From the NCBI RefSeq assembly GCF_017942085.1, contig NZ_JAGKSP010000028.1:1-43861 (forward strand): DNA of 43,861 bases. The letters run 5' to 3'. Positions 32,542-40,363 of this stretch are shown in pieces. A program made the translations under genes and the position numbers. The notes under the pieces are model-generated. The model was not told the DNA's origin. It searched no databases and saw nothing but the letters and a program-made list of their open reading frames with translations. The stretch comes from Paenibacillus lignilyticus. Its GTDB lineage: Bacteria; Bacillota; Bacilli; Paenibacillales; Paenibacillaceae. The first letter of the stretch is position 1. The number at the start of each line of letters is the position of its first letter.

Positions 32542-33573
32542 TTAGCCCAATACCTGTTCGATAAAGACCGTCGTATGCTTCGCCAAATCAATCTCACGGC
32601 TTTCGACGCTGTCATTGGACTCACGCTGAAGGACCCGTACGATTGGCCGGCCCGGCAGTCCGCGGTGCTGTCCGACGACAATGCCCGTTTCCTTCGTCGT
32701 GAGCCTAACCGATACGCCGTTCGGGTAGATCGAGACGATCCGCATGAAATGAACCAGGATCTCGCGATCCAAGCTCGTCCCCGACATCGCCATCATCTGC
32801 TCGCAGGCTTCGTGCGGCAGGAGCCCTCCGGCGCCTTCGCCGCCGCTTGCAAGCAGGTTATCGAAGGTGTTGGCCACCGCTACAATTCGGGAGTACAGGT
32901 GAATTTGATCCCCGATCAGCCCGCGCGGCTCACCTGTTCCATCGACATGCTCATGGTGCTGAAACGCAACATGAGCGATAAGAAGGCTGAACTCGCGCTT
33001 GGCCTTCAGCAGCTCGAAGCCTCTCCATGTATGGCGCTTGGGTTCGTCATTCTCCCCATTCGCCTCAAGGTCCGGCTTCCCGAGATCATGCAGCAGCGCA
33101 CCGATCGCCAGCTCCTTCAGCTGCACTTGATTCAGCTGCAAGCTGACGCCAAGCAGCGCCGAGAGCATGCAGACATTCATCGCATGAATGTACTCCGCAT
33201 TATCCCGCGTACGGATGTCGTTCAATTGAACGAGCACATCCTTATTGCGAATCACATCGAAGAGCAAATCTTCAATCGTTAAACTGATCGCGCGCGAGTT
33301 CAAATCTTTACCGGAGCGAATCGAATCCATCGTCTCGGACATCTGCTTAATGAGGCCGACTTTGGTTTCTTCCGACAGAATCTCCTCTTGCTCCTCCATC
33401 TCCATGCCGGCATCTTTAATATAGACATTCGTGACGCCGATACGTCTTAAAGTGCTGATCATAAAGACCGTTAGCTGCACTTTCGAGGAAAGCAGCACCG
33501 CCCCGTTGACGGCGTAGATCGTCTTGCCAAGAATATCGCCTGGTTCAACCGCTTCGATATCGACATATTTCAT
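32542..33573 (-). CDS. HD-GYP domain protein (probable cyclic-di-GMP phosphodiesterase)
   Basis: The 343-residue protein has an N-terminal region with PGDILGKTIYAVNGAVLLS, common in the Bacillales HD-GYP group. The metal-dependent phosphohydrolase domain has HDLGKPD at 162-168 and HHEHVDGTGEPRGL at 206-219. In the signature stretch the usual GYP is GEP, so the domain is recognisable but its c-di-GMP motif is not canonical. Downstream, IHLYSRIVAVANTFDNL is normal. A C-terminal 70 residues follows that I do not recognise as a domain. It is the last gene of the DUF402-lepB-queG operon, 24 bp after queG. Activity is likely but not certain given the altered motif. Confidence 0.9.
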   Translation of the reverse strand: MKYVDIEAVEPGDILGKTIYAVNGAVLLSSKVQLTVFMISTLRRIGVTNVYIKDAGMEMEEQEEILSEETKVGLIKQMSETMDSIRSGKDLNSRAISLTIEDLLFDVIRNKDVLVQLNDIRTRDNAEYIHAMNVCMLSALLGVSLQLNQVQLKELAIGALLHDLGKPDLEANGENDEPKRHTWRGFELLKAKREFSLLIAHVAFQHHEHVDGTGEPRGLIGDQIHLYSRIVAVANTFDNLLASGGEGAGGLLPHEACEQMMAMSGTSLDREILVHFMRIVSIYPNGVSVRLTTKETGIVVGQHRGLPGRPIVRVLQRESNDSVESREIDLAKHTTVFIEQVLG

Positions 33574-33597
33574 GATGTCTACCTCTTCCCCATATCT

Positions 33598-34746
33598 TTA
33601 CGTCGAAGCTGTCATGCTCATGAGCGCGTCCTTGATCGCTTGCTGAACCGTTTCCTCCTGCTCGCGCATCGCGGCCGTTCGGAGCACCTCCGCCGCATCC
33701 TCGCCGCCGATTCGGCCAAGCGACCAAGCAGCAGTTGCTCGCAGCTCAAAGCGCGTATCGCTGCGGAGCACTTCCGCAAGCGCAGGCACGGCGCTTGCAT
33801 CCTTGAAGTTGCCAAGCGCGATGACCGCGTTGCGCTGGATCGGCTTCCTCCCGCGCCAAGCCGAGGAGCTGTTGCCGTACTGCTCCTTGAACGCCCGATT
33901 CCCGATCGTGAGCAGAGGTACCAGAAGCGGCTTTACTTTGTCGTGATCGGGCATAAGCTCCGGATGGTGCGTGGCATTCTTCCCCTTGTTCTCGGGGCAT
34001 ACAACCTGGCACGTATCGCAGCCATAGAGCCGATTGCCGATCTTGCGCATCAGCTCATCCGTCACGACACCTTTCGTCTGCGTGACGAAGGAGATACAGC
34101 GCTGTGAATTCAGCTGTCCCGGTGCTACGAGCGCATCCGTCGGACAGGCATCGATACAAGCCGTACAGCTGCCGCAGCTCTCCGTGACAGGCGCATCGTG
34201 CGGGAGCGGCAAATTCGTAATCATCTCGCCTAAGTACACCCAGGAGCCCCACTCCGGCGTAATAATCGAGCAGTTGCTGCCAAGCCAGCCGATGCCGGCC
34301 CGCTCCGCTACCGCGCGGTCAGAGAGCGCTCCCGTATCCACCATGCTTAAGAAGCGTCCTTCGGGCACGCGCTCCAGCAGCCAAGCTTCCAGCCGTCGCA
34401 GCCGCTCGCGCAGGACGCCGTGATAGTCATCGCCCCAGGAGGATCTCGAAAACAAACCGCGCCTTGCTCCCGGCTCGGATTTCGGTGGATCCTGAAGTTT
34501 AGATGGATACGCGATTGCAATCGCAATAATGGATTTCGGATCTTCGAATAACAGCGAAGGCTCCGTCCGTTTATCAAGGTCCGGCTCTTCGAAGCCGGAC
34601 TCATAGCCAAGCTCCCGATGCCGCACCAGCCGCTGCTTCAGCTCCGTGAACGGCTCCGCGGAAGCGATTCCGATTTTGTCAATGCCAAGACTCGCCGCAG
34701 CGTCCTTCATCTCGGCTTTTAACTGTTGCCAATCGATCTTGTTCAT
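33598..34746 (-). CDS. queG: Epoxyqueuosine reductase
   Basis: The 382-residue enzyme performs the last step of queuosine synthesis, reducing epoxyqueuosine in tRNA anticodons with cobalamin and two [4Fe-4S] clusters. Cluster ligands are visible in CGSCTACIDACPTDAL and YGCDTCQVVCPENKG. A C-terminal HEAT-repeat part (AVPALAEVLRSDTRFELRAT) helps to bind tRNA. The ATG at 34746 gives the normal start MNKIDWQQLKAEM. An in-frame TTG at 34761 has a better AAAGGAGA site eight bases upstream and may be used. The gene follows lepB by 35 bp. No other queuosine gene is in the window. Confidence 0.94.
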   Translation of the reverse strand: MNKIDWQQLKAEMKDAAASLGIDKIGIASAEPFTELKQRLVRHRELGYESGFEEPDLDKRTEPSLLFEDPKSIIAIAIAYPSKLQDPPKSEPGARRGLFSRSSWGDDYHGVLRERLRRLEAWLLERVPEGRFLSMVDTGALSDRAVAERAGIGWLGSNCSIITPEWGSWVYLGEMITNLPLPHDAPVTESCGSCTACIDACPTDALVAPGQLNSQRCISFVTQTKGVVTDELMRKIGNRLYGCDTCQVVCPENKGKNATHHPELMPDHDKVKPLLVPLLTIGNRAFKEQYGNSSSAWRGRKPIQRNAVIALGNFKDASAVPALAEVLRSDTRFELRATAAWSLGRIGGEDAAEVLRTAAMREQEETVQQAIKDALMSMTAST

Positions 34747-34781
34747 GCTGCTCCCGTCCAACTCGGAGTCTCCTTTTAAAC

Positions 34782-35465
34782 CTACAAATGGTTCAATTTG
34801 CTGATCGGCCACAGAATGTAATCTGCACGGCCAAGAATCATATCCCGCGGCACAGCCTGAAACGACCGGCTGTCGCGGCTCGCCTTATTATGGCGATTGT
34901 CGCCCATCACAAAATAATGATCGGCTGTGACCGTCTCCGGTCCATAATCCGAATCTTCAATTTCGATGTCTGTATAAGACTCTACTACGAGCTTTCCGTT
35001 TCGATACAGCTGCCCTTCGCGAATCTCGATCGAATCACCCGGCATCCCGATAATCCGTTTAACCAAGTATTCTTTATGTTCGATTCCGTTTGAAGGATCC
35101 TTCAGAATGACCACATCACCTTGTTTAGGTGAGCCCATTAAGTAAGTAGCCTTATTCACAAACAGCCATTCCTTCTCATACAAGGTCGGCTCCATGGACT
35201 GCCCTTTGACCGTAGAGAGGTTAAACACGAATACATTCAAGCAAAGAACGACCACAGCGGCAATCGCGAGTGTGATAAACCAGCTGCGCAATTCAGCAAC
35301 CCAAGGCGACAGCGCCTTCGACTCCTTGCGCGTAGAAGAAGAGGAAGTCCTTGCAGCCTTTGCTTTCACCTTAACCTTCGGGGAGCTCGACCGTTTGCGC
35401 GGCCCGAATTCTGCCTGCTCCGCACGCTGCGAAGACTCCGTATCCGAACCGGGATTGACGTTCAT
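34782..35465 (-). CDS. lepB: Signal peptidase I
   Basis: The 227-residue membrane protease removes signal peptides from secreted proteins. Its catalytic Ser90 lies in GQSMEPTL and Lys136 in YLVKRIIGMPGD, and the C-terminal box is MGDNRHNKASRDSR. One membrane helix lies at about 62-83. It is preceded by an unusually long cytoplasmic tail of 60 residues rich in Ser, Lys and Arg (KVKVKAKAARTSSSSTRKESK). The ATG at 35465 has GAGGTG eight bases upstream and starts five bases after the DUF402 stop. It belongs to the four-gene operon ending at 32475. Spore formers often have several signal peptidases, so this may be one of several. Confidence 0.94.
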   Translation of the reverse strand: MNVNPGSDTESSQRAEQAEFGPRKRSSSPKVKVKAKAARTSSSSTRKESKALSPWVAELRSWFITLAIAAVVVLCLNVFVFNLSTVKGQSMEPTLYEKEWLFVNKATYLMGSPKQGDVVILKDPSNGIEHKEYLVKRIIGMPGDSIEIREGQLYRNGKLVVESYTDIEIEDSDYGPETVTADHYFVMGDNRHNKASRDSRSFQAVPRDMILGRADYILWPISKLNHL

Positions 35466-35470
35466 AGCTG

Positions 35471-36022
35471 CTACACCTCGCCCATATGTTTGTTCCACGC
35501 CTCAAAATAACCAAGAATAAGGTCATCGTTGAAAGGGGCTTGTCCGTTCTCGATCCGCTTCAGCAGCGCACCGAGCCCCTCCATTACTTTTCGGTTAACT
35601 TCTTCCGAATAGTGATAGGCAATCTTATGGAGCTCATATTCTTCTTGATCGACGACTTGCGCTTTCCCTCCGCGGGGTACAATAACATCGAGGTCGTAAT
35701 CAATGTAGGTGAGAACATCATGTTTGAAGAAAAGTGGGGAGGCCACATTGCAATAGTAGCGAACGCCATGATCCTCGAGCAAACCAACCACATTGAACCA
35801 CTCGCCGGGGATAAAGAAGGATACCGCGGGCACTCGGCTAATCCACTGCTTGCCGTCCGCCTCTTGGATCGGTGTCTGTCTGTTGATGAACACATGCATC
35901 GATTCCGCCGCATGTTCGCTTGCCAGCAGCTCTGCCGGGACCTGCCAATTCTCCAGCCACATCCGGTGCAAATGGCCGTTATTCTTGAAACTCTTGATAA
36001 CACAAGGACGGTACGTTGTCAT
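35471..36022 (-). CDS. DUF402 domain protein
   Basis: The 183-residue protein starts MTTYRPCVIKSFKNNGHLHRMW, with AGGAG 11 bases upstream of the ATG at 36022; an in-frame ATG at 36088 would add 22 atypical residues. The DUF402 core is seen in WFNVVGLLEDHGVRYYCNVA, then YIDYDLDVIVPRGG and VDQEEYELHKIAYHYSEEV, whose acidic residues form a metal site in characterised relatives. Some DUF402 proteins are nucleoside di/triphosphatases. It is the first gene of a DUF402-lepB-queG-HD-GYP operon, and its promoter should lie in the 128 bp before the start. The substrate here is unknown. Confidence 0.9.
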   Translation of the reverse strand: MTTYRPCVIKSFKNNGHLHRMWLENWQVPAELLASEHAAESMHVFINRQTPIQEADGKQWISRVPAVSFFIPGEWFNVVGLLEDHGVRYYCNVASPLFFKHDVLTYIDYDLDVIVPRGGKAQVVDQEEYELHKIAYHYSEEVNRKVMEGLGALLKRIENGQAPFNDDLILGYFEAWNKHMGEV

Positions 36023-36150
36023 AAGCGTAATACTCCTAGCGAGGTACTTTCTTACTATAAGAAAAGCATATCTGTACGCCAAAATCAATGACGCCTTAGA
36101 TATGCTTGTCCATAATTGCTTATTTATAAGTGCTTGAATCGAATTGTCGC

Positions 36151-36573
36151 TTAACCGGCAACAATGCTTAATTTCTGAAAGGAACGGAAAAAATCCGTTG
36201 TAGCGTAACCCAATGATTCATAAAGCGAAAGAATCGGCTCGTTATGTTCGTCAGCCGTCACCATGATTTTCGTTACATTCCGCTGCTCAAATCGTCCGCG
36301 CAGGGAGCGAATCAGCTCTTTGCCCAATCCTTGACGTTGGTAATTCGGATGTACGGCAATACGGTAATAGTAACCTCTGCCCTTGTCTATCGTCCCGATA
36401 ATGATACCTGCGATTTCATCTTCAACCGCAGCAACGAGTACCAGCTCACTGTCCCATGATAGTTGGCGGCCGAAAGCCTCCATCGTTTGTTCATAGCATT
36501 CTTCTGACAGCACAGTCTCCAGCAGTTCCGTAACGGGCCGATAATCAGCTAATTGGAAGGATCGAACGTCCAT
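36151..36573 (-). CDS. GNAT acetyltransferase, RimI-like
   Basis: The 140-residue protein has the compact GNAT fold. The acetyl-CoA loop is visible in YYYRIAVHPNYQRQGLGKELI, and the C-terminal strand ITVTADEHNEP-type segment (MVTADEHNEPILSLYESLGY) completes it. GAGGAGC lies ten bases before the ATG. No substrate can be assigned. It stands alone between the DUF402 operon and the rfb genes. A cre-like palindrome lies about 190 bp upstream of its start. Confidence 0.9.
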   Translation of the reverse strand: MDVRSFQLADYRPVTELLETVLSEECYEQTMEAFGRQLSWDSELVLVAAVEDEIAGIIIGTIDKGRGYYYRIAVHPNYQRQGLGKELIRSLRGRFEQRNVTKIMVTADEHNEPILSLYESLGYATTDFFRSFQKLSIVAG

Positions 36574-36762
36574 AACTTTAAGCTCCTCTTCAAACGCAGT
36601 ATGGAAATAACGGCATAGCCAGGGAAGAAATCAACTTCGCTTCATGCAGACAGCGACAGCCCTTCTTCTTTAGGTAAAATTAATAATACGACAAATTCGC
36701 TCGAATTCCTTCTAAAATCTTTAAAAATCCTTAAAAAATATAATAAATCTACATTATTCTAT

Positions 36763-36790
36763 TGAAAACGCTTTAATTTAAGCGTTTTCA
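36763..36790. promoter_or_regulatory. Perfect palindrome made of two opposed cre-like sites
   Basis: TGAAAACGCTT and AAGCGTTTTCA are perfect 11-bp arms around TAATTT. Each strand reads a CcpA-type site (TGAAAACGCTTTAA and TGAAAACGCTTAAA), each matching 13 of 14 consensus positions. It lies in an AT-rich gap between rfbD and the GNAT gene. Confidence 0.45.
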
Positions 36791-36817
36791 TAACATTAAC
36801 GCTATCAATCAACCCAA

Positions 36818-36840
36818 AAAAGTGCCGCATGGGCACTTTT
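36818..36840 (-). terminator. Intrinsic terminator of the rfb operon
   Basis: AAAAGTGCC and GGCACTTTT form a 9-bp perfect stem immediately after the rfbD stop. On the minus strand it ends in TTTTTTGGG. Confidence 0.9.
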
Positions 36841-36842
36841 CC

Positions 36843-37715
36843 TTACGAATGCTTCATATAATGCGCCAATGCTTCCCGCCATGGTCTTAGGTCTTGCAAA
36901 CCGGCCCGCTCGATCGCGGCGTGACTCATGACGGAATATGCCGGTCTGGCCGCAGGTCTCGGAAATTCCGCTGTCGAACAAGGCTCAAGCGTGATTGTCG
37001 CATTGGCCCCGTCCCTGCTCCGTACAATCTCTTGCGCAAATTCAAACCATGAGCAGCTTCCGGTATTGGAGGCATGATAGACGCCATACTTGTCGGTTTG
37101 AACAAGCTCGATCAGAAAAACAGCCAGATCAAGCGTATAGGTAGGAGATCCGATTTGATCGCGGACGACCTTCAGCCGGTCTCGCTCACTCGCCAGCTTG
37201 AGAATGGTTCGGACAAAATTATTCCCGTATTTCCCATACACCCACGACGTGCGAACGATGTAATAACGATCGAGCTGCGCCGCAACCTCCAATTCGCCGG
37301 CAAGCTTCGTTTGCCCATAGACCGTTTGCGGATTGGTCGGCTCCTCGATCTCGTAAGGCTCATTGCCTTTGCCATCGAACACATAATCCGTGCTGATGTA
37401 GCAGAGCTTGGCTCCGCATGCTTTCGCGGCCATTGCGACATTGCGCGTGCCCCATGCATTGATTCGGTACGCTTCATCCGCGTCGGATTCCGCCTTGTCC
37501 ACAGCTGTGTAGGCGGCGCAATGGATAATGACATCCGGGCGATAGGCCTTCACGACATCGGCGCACTGCTCCGAGTTTGTAATATCGAAGTTGTCTCGCC
37601 CATAACCAAGAATATGTATTCCCGGCCGGACATTCAGTTGCACGAGTTCTTTTCCCAGTTGACCGTTAGCGCCTGTGACGAGAATCTTCAGTTCATCCTG
37701 CTTGGCAGCTGTCAT
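36843..37715 (-). CDS. rfbD: dTDP-4-dehydrorhamnose reductase
   Basis: The 290-residue extended short-chain dehydrogenase reduces dTDP-4-keto-L-rhamnose to dTDP-L-rhamnose. The nucleotide site is ILVTGANGQLGKEL. The catalytic Tyr and Lys are in VYGQTKLAGE, after the STDYVFDG strand. It overlaps rfbB by four bases (ATGA). It is the last of three genes, rfbC-rfbB-rfbD, and ends at a strong terminator. Activated rhamnose is used for cell-surface glycans. Confidence 0.95.
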   Translation of the reverse strand: MTAAKQDELKILVTGANGQLGKELVQLNVRPGIHILGYGRDNFDITNSEQCADVVKAYRPDVIIHCAAYTAVDKAESDADEAYRINAWGTRNVAMAAKACGAKLCYISTDYVFDGKGNEPYEIEEPTNPQTVYGQTKLAGELEVAAQLDRYYIVRTSWVYGKYGNNFVRTILKLASERDRLKVVRDQIGSPTYTLDLAVFLIELVQTDKYGVYHASNTGSCSWFEFAQEIVRSRDGANATITLEPCSTAEFPRPAARPAYSVMSHAAIERAGLQDLRPWREALAHYMKHS

Positions 37716-38713
37716 GAGCGACCTCCCAAGTAAGCGCCTGAGCGAATATGTTCAATCCAAGCTTGATGATTCAGATACCACTGAATCGTGGATTTTATGC
37801 CTGATTGGTAATCATACTTGGGCGTCCACCCCAGCTCTGTTCGGATCTTGTCCGCATCGATGGCGTATCGGCGATCATGTCCCAAACGATCTTGAACGAA
37901 CGAAATGAGCGATTCCGGTTTGCCGAGCTCCGATAGGATGGTCGAAACCACTTGGAGATTGCTGCGTTCATTGTTTCCGCCCACGTTGTACACTTCGCCG
38001 GGACGCCCCGCGTGCAGCACGCGGTCAATGGCGCCGCAATGATCCTCGACATGCAGCCAATCGCGCACGTTGAGGCCATCTCCATAGACAGGCAACGGCT
38101 GATCGGCGAGCGCTTGTTGAATCATGAGCGGGATAAGCTTTTCCGGAAATTGATAGGGGCCGTAATTGTTCGAGCAGCGCGTGATGTTCACGTTCATGCC
38201 GTACGTTTCATGATAGGCGCGGACAAGCAGGTCGCTTCCCGCTTTGCTGGCCGAATACGGACTGTTCGGCGCAAGCGGCGTCGACTCCGTGAACAGCCCC
38301 GTGTCGCCAAGCGTCCCATATACCTCGTCGGTGGATATATGAACGAACTTCGCCACATCGTATTGTTTGGCCAAATCAAGCAGTGTCTGCGTGCCGAGCA
38401 CATTTGTACGGATGAAGATATCCGGCTGCGAGATGCTCCGGTCCACATGGGATTCAGCGGCAAAATGAACGACGGCGTCAAGGCCCTCCGCGAAGATCGG
38501 TTCCATCGCGGCTCGATCCGCGATGTCGGCTTGCACAAACCGGTAGTTCGGGAGATTCGCAATCGACATTAAGTTAGCCGGATTGCCTGCGTAGGTTAAC
38601 GCGTCGACATTAATGAAGGTGTAGCCGGGATATTTCGCGATCATATACTGCAGATAATTGCTGCCGATAAATCCGGCCCCGCCGGTTACAATCAGTTTCA
38701 CAGGCTCGCTCAC
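37712..38713 (-). CDS. rfbB: dTDP-glucose 4,6-dehydratase
   Basis: The 333-residue enzyme makes dTDP-4-keto-6-deoxyglucose from dTDP-glucose. LIVTGGAGFIGSNYLQYMI binds NAD, STDEVYGTLGD carries the dehydratase Asp-Glu pair, and YSASKAGSDLL the catalytic Tyr/Lys. NNYGPYQFPEKLIPLMI is also typical. It overlaps rfbC upstream and rfbD downstream by four bases each, so the three are tightly coupled. The first gene of the pathway, rfbA, is not in the window. Confidence 0.96.
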   Translation of the reverse strand: MSEPVKLIVTGGAGFIGSNYLQYMIAKYPGYTFINVDALTYAGNPANLMSIANLPNYRFVQADIADRAAMEPIFAEGLDAVVHFAAESHVDRSISQPDIFIRTNVLGTQTLLDLAKQYDVAKFVHISTDEVYGTLGDTGLFTESTPLAPNSPYSASKAGSDLLVRAYHETYGMNVNITRCSNNYGPYQFPEKLIPLMIQQALADQPLPVYGDGLNVRDWLHVEDHCGAIDRVLHAGRPGEVYNVGGNNERSNLQVVSTILSELGKPESLISFVQDRLGHDRRYAIDADKIRTELGWTPKYDYQSGIKSTIQWYLNHQAWIEHIRSGAYLGGRS

Positions 38714-39267
38714 CCTCCATAATAGAAATTTTTCTCCGCGGCGGACAATGGGGGATGACCCCGATCCTTATCCGACAATATCGGATTTGTTGCAGGCCAA
38801 TCAATCGCAAGCAGCGGATCATTCCATGCGATGCCGCGGTCATGCTCCGGTGAATACAGCTCGTCGACTTTATATTGCACCTCGCAGTTTGGAACCAGCG
38901 TACAGAACCCATGGGCGAAGCCTCGCGGTACGAGCAGCTGTCTTTTGTTCGAGGCGCTTAGAACGAATCCCTGCCAGTGGCCGTAAGTCGGCGACCCTGC
39001 GCGAATATCCAAGACAACATCATAAATCGCTCCCGCCGTGACGCGGACGAGCTTCGTTTGCGCTTTCGGATTCAATTGATAATGGAGCCCGCGGAGCACG
39101 CCCGCTTCGGCTGACAACGAATGATTATCTTGCACGAAAATATGGGGGATGCCCTGTTGCACGAACAACTCCTGATTGTAGCTCTCCATAAAAAAACCAC
39201 GATGATCGCCATGTACCGCTGCCTCGATCAATTTGACATCTTTTAACCTTGTTTCGAATATGTTCAT
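38710..39267 (-). CDS. rfbC: dTDP-4-dehydrorhamnose 3,5-epimerase
   Basis: The 185-residue cupin epimerises dTDP-4-keto-6-deoxyglucose at C3 and C5. HGDHRGFFMESYN, VLRGLHYQLNPKAQTKLVRV with the catalytic His, and PRGFAHGFCTL are the family landmarks. The ATG at 39267 is preceded by GAGGGG; an in-frame upstream ATG at 39291 precedes that site and is rejected. It is the first gene of rfbC-rfbB-rfbD. The AT-rich upstream region contains a perfect 12-bp palindrome TATCTATAGATA near 39320 and probably the operon promoter. Confidence 0.95.
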   Translation of the reverse strand: MNIFETRLKDVKLIEAAVHGDHRGFFMESYNQELFVQQGIPHIFVQDNHSLSAEAGVLRGLHYQLNPKAQTKLVRVTAGAIYDVVLDIRAGSPTYGHWQGFVLSASNKRQLLVPRGFAHGFCTLVPNCEVQYKVDELYSPEHDRGIAWNDPLLAIDWPATNPILSDKDRGHPPLSAAEKNFYYGG

Positions 39268-39490
39268 CGTTACCCCTCGTTTGAAAGACATTGCCCTCGG
39301 ACTATATCAAGAAGTTCTACTATCTATAGATATATACAAAATAAGACGGCATTGCCTTTAGGCGTCCGTGGTTTTTCATGAAAATAGACAGCTTTATTTC
39401 CTTTTCCATGAATTGCAAAGTGTTAATTTGATCATGCTAGAAGGTGTTCCGAAGGTATTGTCAGCAGGTCGTACTTTACAAACATTTATG

Positions 39491-39519
39491 TTGATTTATT
39501 GCCCGAGAACGAGCATAAT
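39491..39519 (+). promoter_or_regulatory. Sigma-A promoter of sodA
   Basis: TTGATT (39491-39496) and CATAAT (39514-39519) are separated by 17 bases; transcription would start near 39526, about 35 bases before the ATG. Confidence 0.6.
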
Positions 39520-39560
39520 GGAAATGAAAAACGATACATATTATAGGAGGTATTTAATCA

Positions 39561-40172
39561 ATGGCACACCAATTGCCCGCTTTGCCTTATGCAAACAATG
39601 CGCTTGAGCCGCATATCGATGAAACAACGATGATGATTCACCACGACCGTCATCATAACGCTTATGTAACTAACCTTAACGCAGCACTGGAGTCCGCTCC
39701 TGAGCTTGCAAGCAAATCCATCGAGGATTTGATCGCTGATCTGAACAGCGTACCGGAAGCTATCCGCACTGCTGTTCGCAACAACGGCGGCGGCCACGCT
39801 AACCACTCCCTGTTCTGGGAAACAATCGGACCAAACGCAGGCGGCGCACCAACAGGCGCGATCGCCGATGCGATCGCAAGCGAACTGGGCGGCTTCGATC
39901 AATTCAAAGCTGACTTCGCGAAAGCGGCAGCAACTCGTTTCGGCAGCGGCTGGGCTTGGCTTGCACTTAGCCAAGACGGCAAGCTGAAAGTATACAGCCT
40001 TCCGAACCAAGACAGCCCGATCATGGAAGGCGACACGCCTCTTCTTGGTCTGGACGTTTGGGAGCACGCTTACTACCTGAACTACCAAAACAAACGCCCT
40101 GACTACATTGCAGCGTTCTGGAACGTTGTAAACTGGTCCGAAGTTGGCAAACGTTACGAAGCAGCGAAATAA
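39561..40172 (+). CDS. sodA: Superoxide dismutase, Mn/Fe type
   Basis: The 203-residue enzyme converts superoxide to oxygen and hydrogen peroxide. The metal ligands are His27 (MIHHDRHHNAY), His82 (NHSLFW), Asp165 and His169 (DVWEHAYYL). The segment around the C-terminal ligands and the Gly/Gln pattern (GSGWAWLAL) favour manganese, although cambialistic behaviour cannot be excluded. GGAGG sits ten bases before the ATG. A well-spaced sigma-A promoter lies upstream. Codon choice appears strongly biased, as for acnA, which suggests high expression. The gene is monocistronic. Confidence 0.96.
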   Translation: MAHQLPALPYANNALEPHIDETTMMIHHDRHHNAYVTNLNAALESAPELASKSIEDLIADLNSVPEAIRTAVRNNGGGHANHSLFWETIGPNAGGAPTGAIADAIASELGGFDQFKADFAKAAATRFGSGWAWLALSQDGKLKVYSLPNQDSPIMEGDTPLLGLDVWEHAYYLNYQNKRPDYIAAFWNVVNWSEVGKRYEAAK

Positions 40173-40190
40173 GTTCTCGCTCGCATCCGG

Positions 40191-40223
40191 AGACCTTCGT
40201 GCTATATGCACGGAGGTCTTTTT
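40191..40223 (+). terminator. Intrinsic terminator of sodA
   Basis: AGACCTTCGTGC and GCACGGAGGTCT form a 12-bp stem with one mismatch and a TATAT loop, followed by TTTTTG. Confidence 0.92.
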
Positions 40224-40294
40224 GCTTTTGCATTGCGATTCTGCGTCTAACTACCTAACATGAATTTGCGATTTTCAAAGAAATTCATTATTTT

Positions 40295-40325
40295 TAGACA
40301 ATTTGAACTATTTCCATGTTATAAT
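40295..40325 (+). promoter_or_regulatory. Extended -10 promoter of the chemoreceptor gene
   Basis: TATAAT (40320-40325) is preceded by TG with one base between, an extended -10. TAGACA 19 bases upstream could be a weak -35. The start would be near 40332. No sigma-D motility promoter was seen. Confidence 0.5.
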
Positions 40326-40363
40326 TCCTCCCATATATCTAAGTAGAGAGATGGGGATACCTA

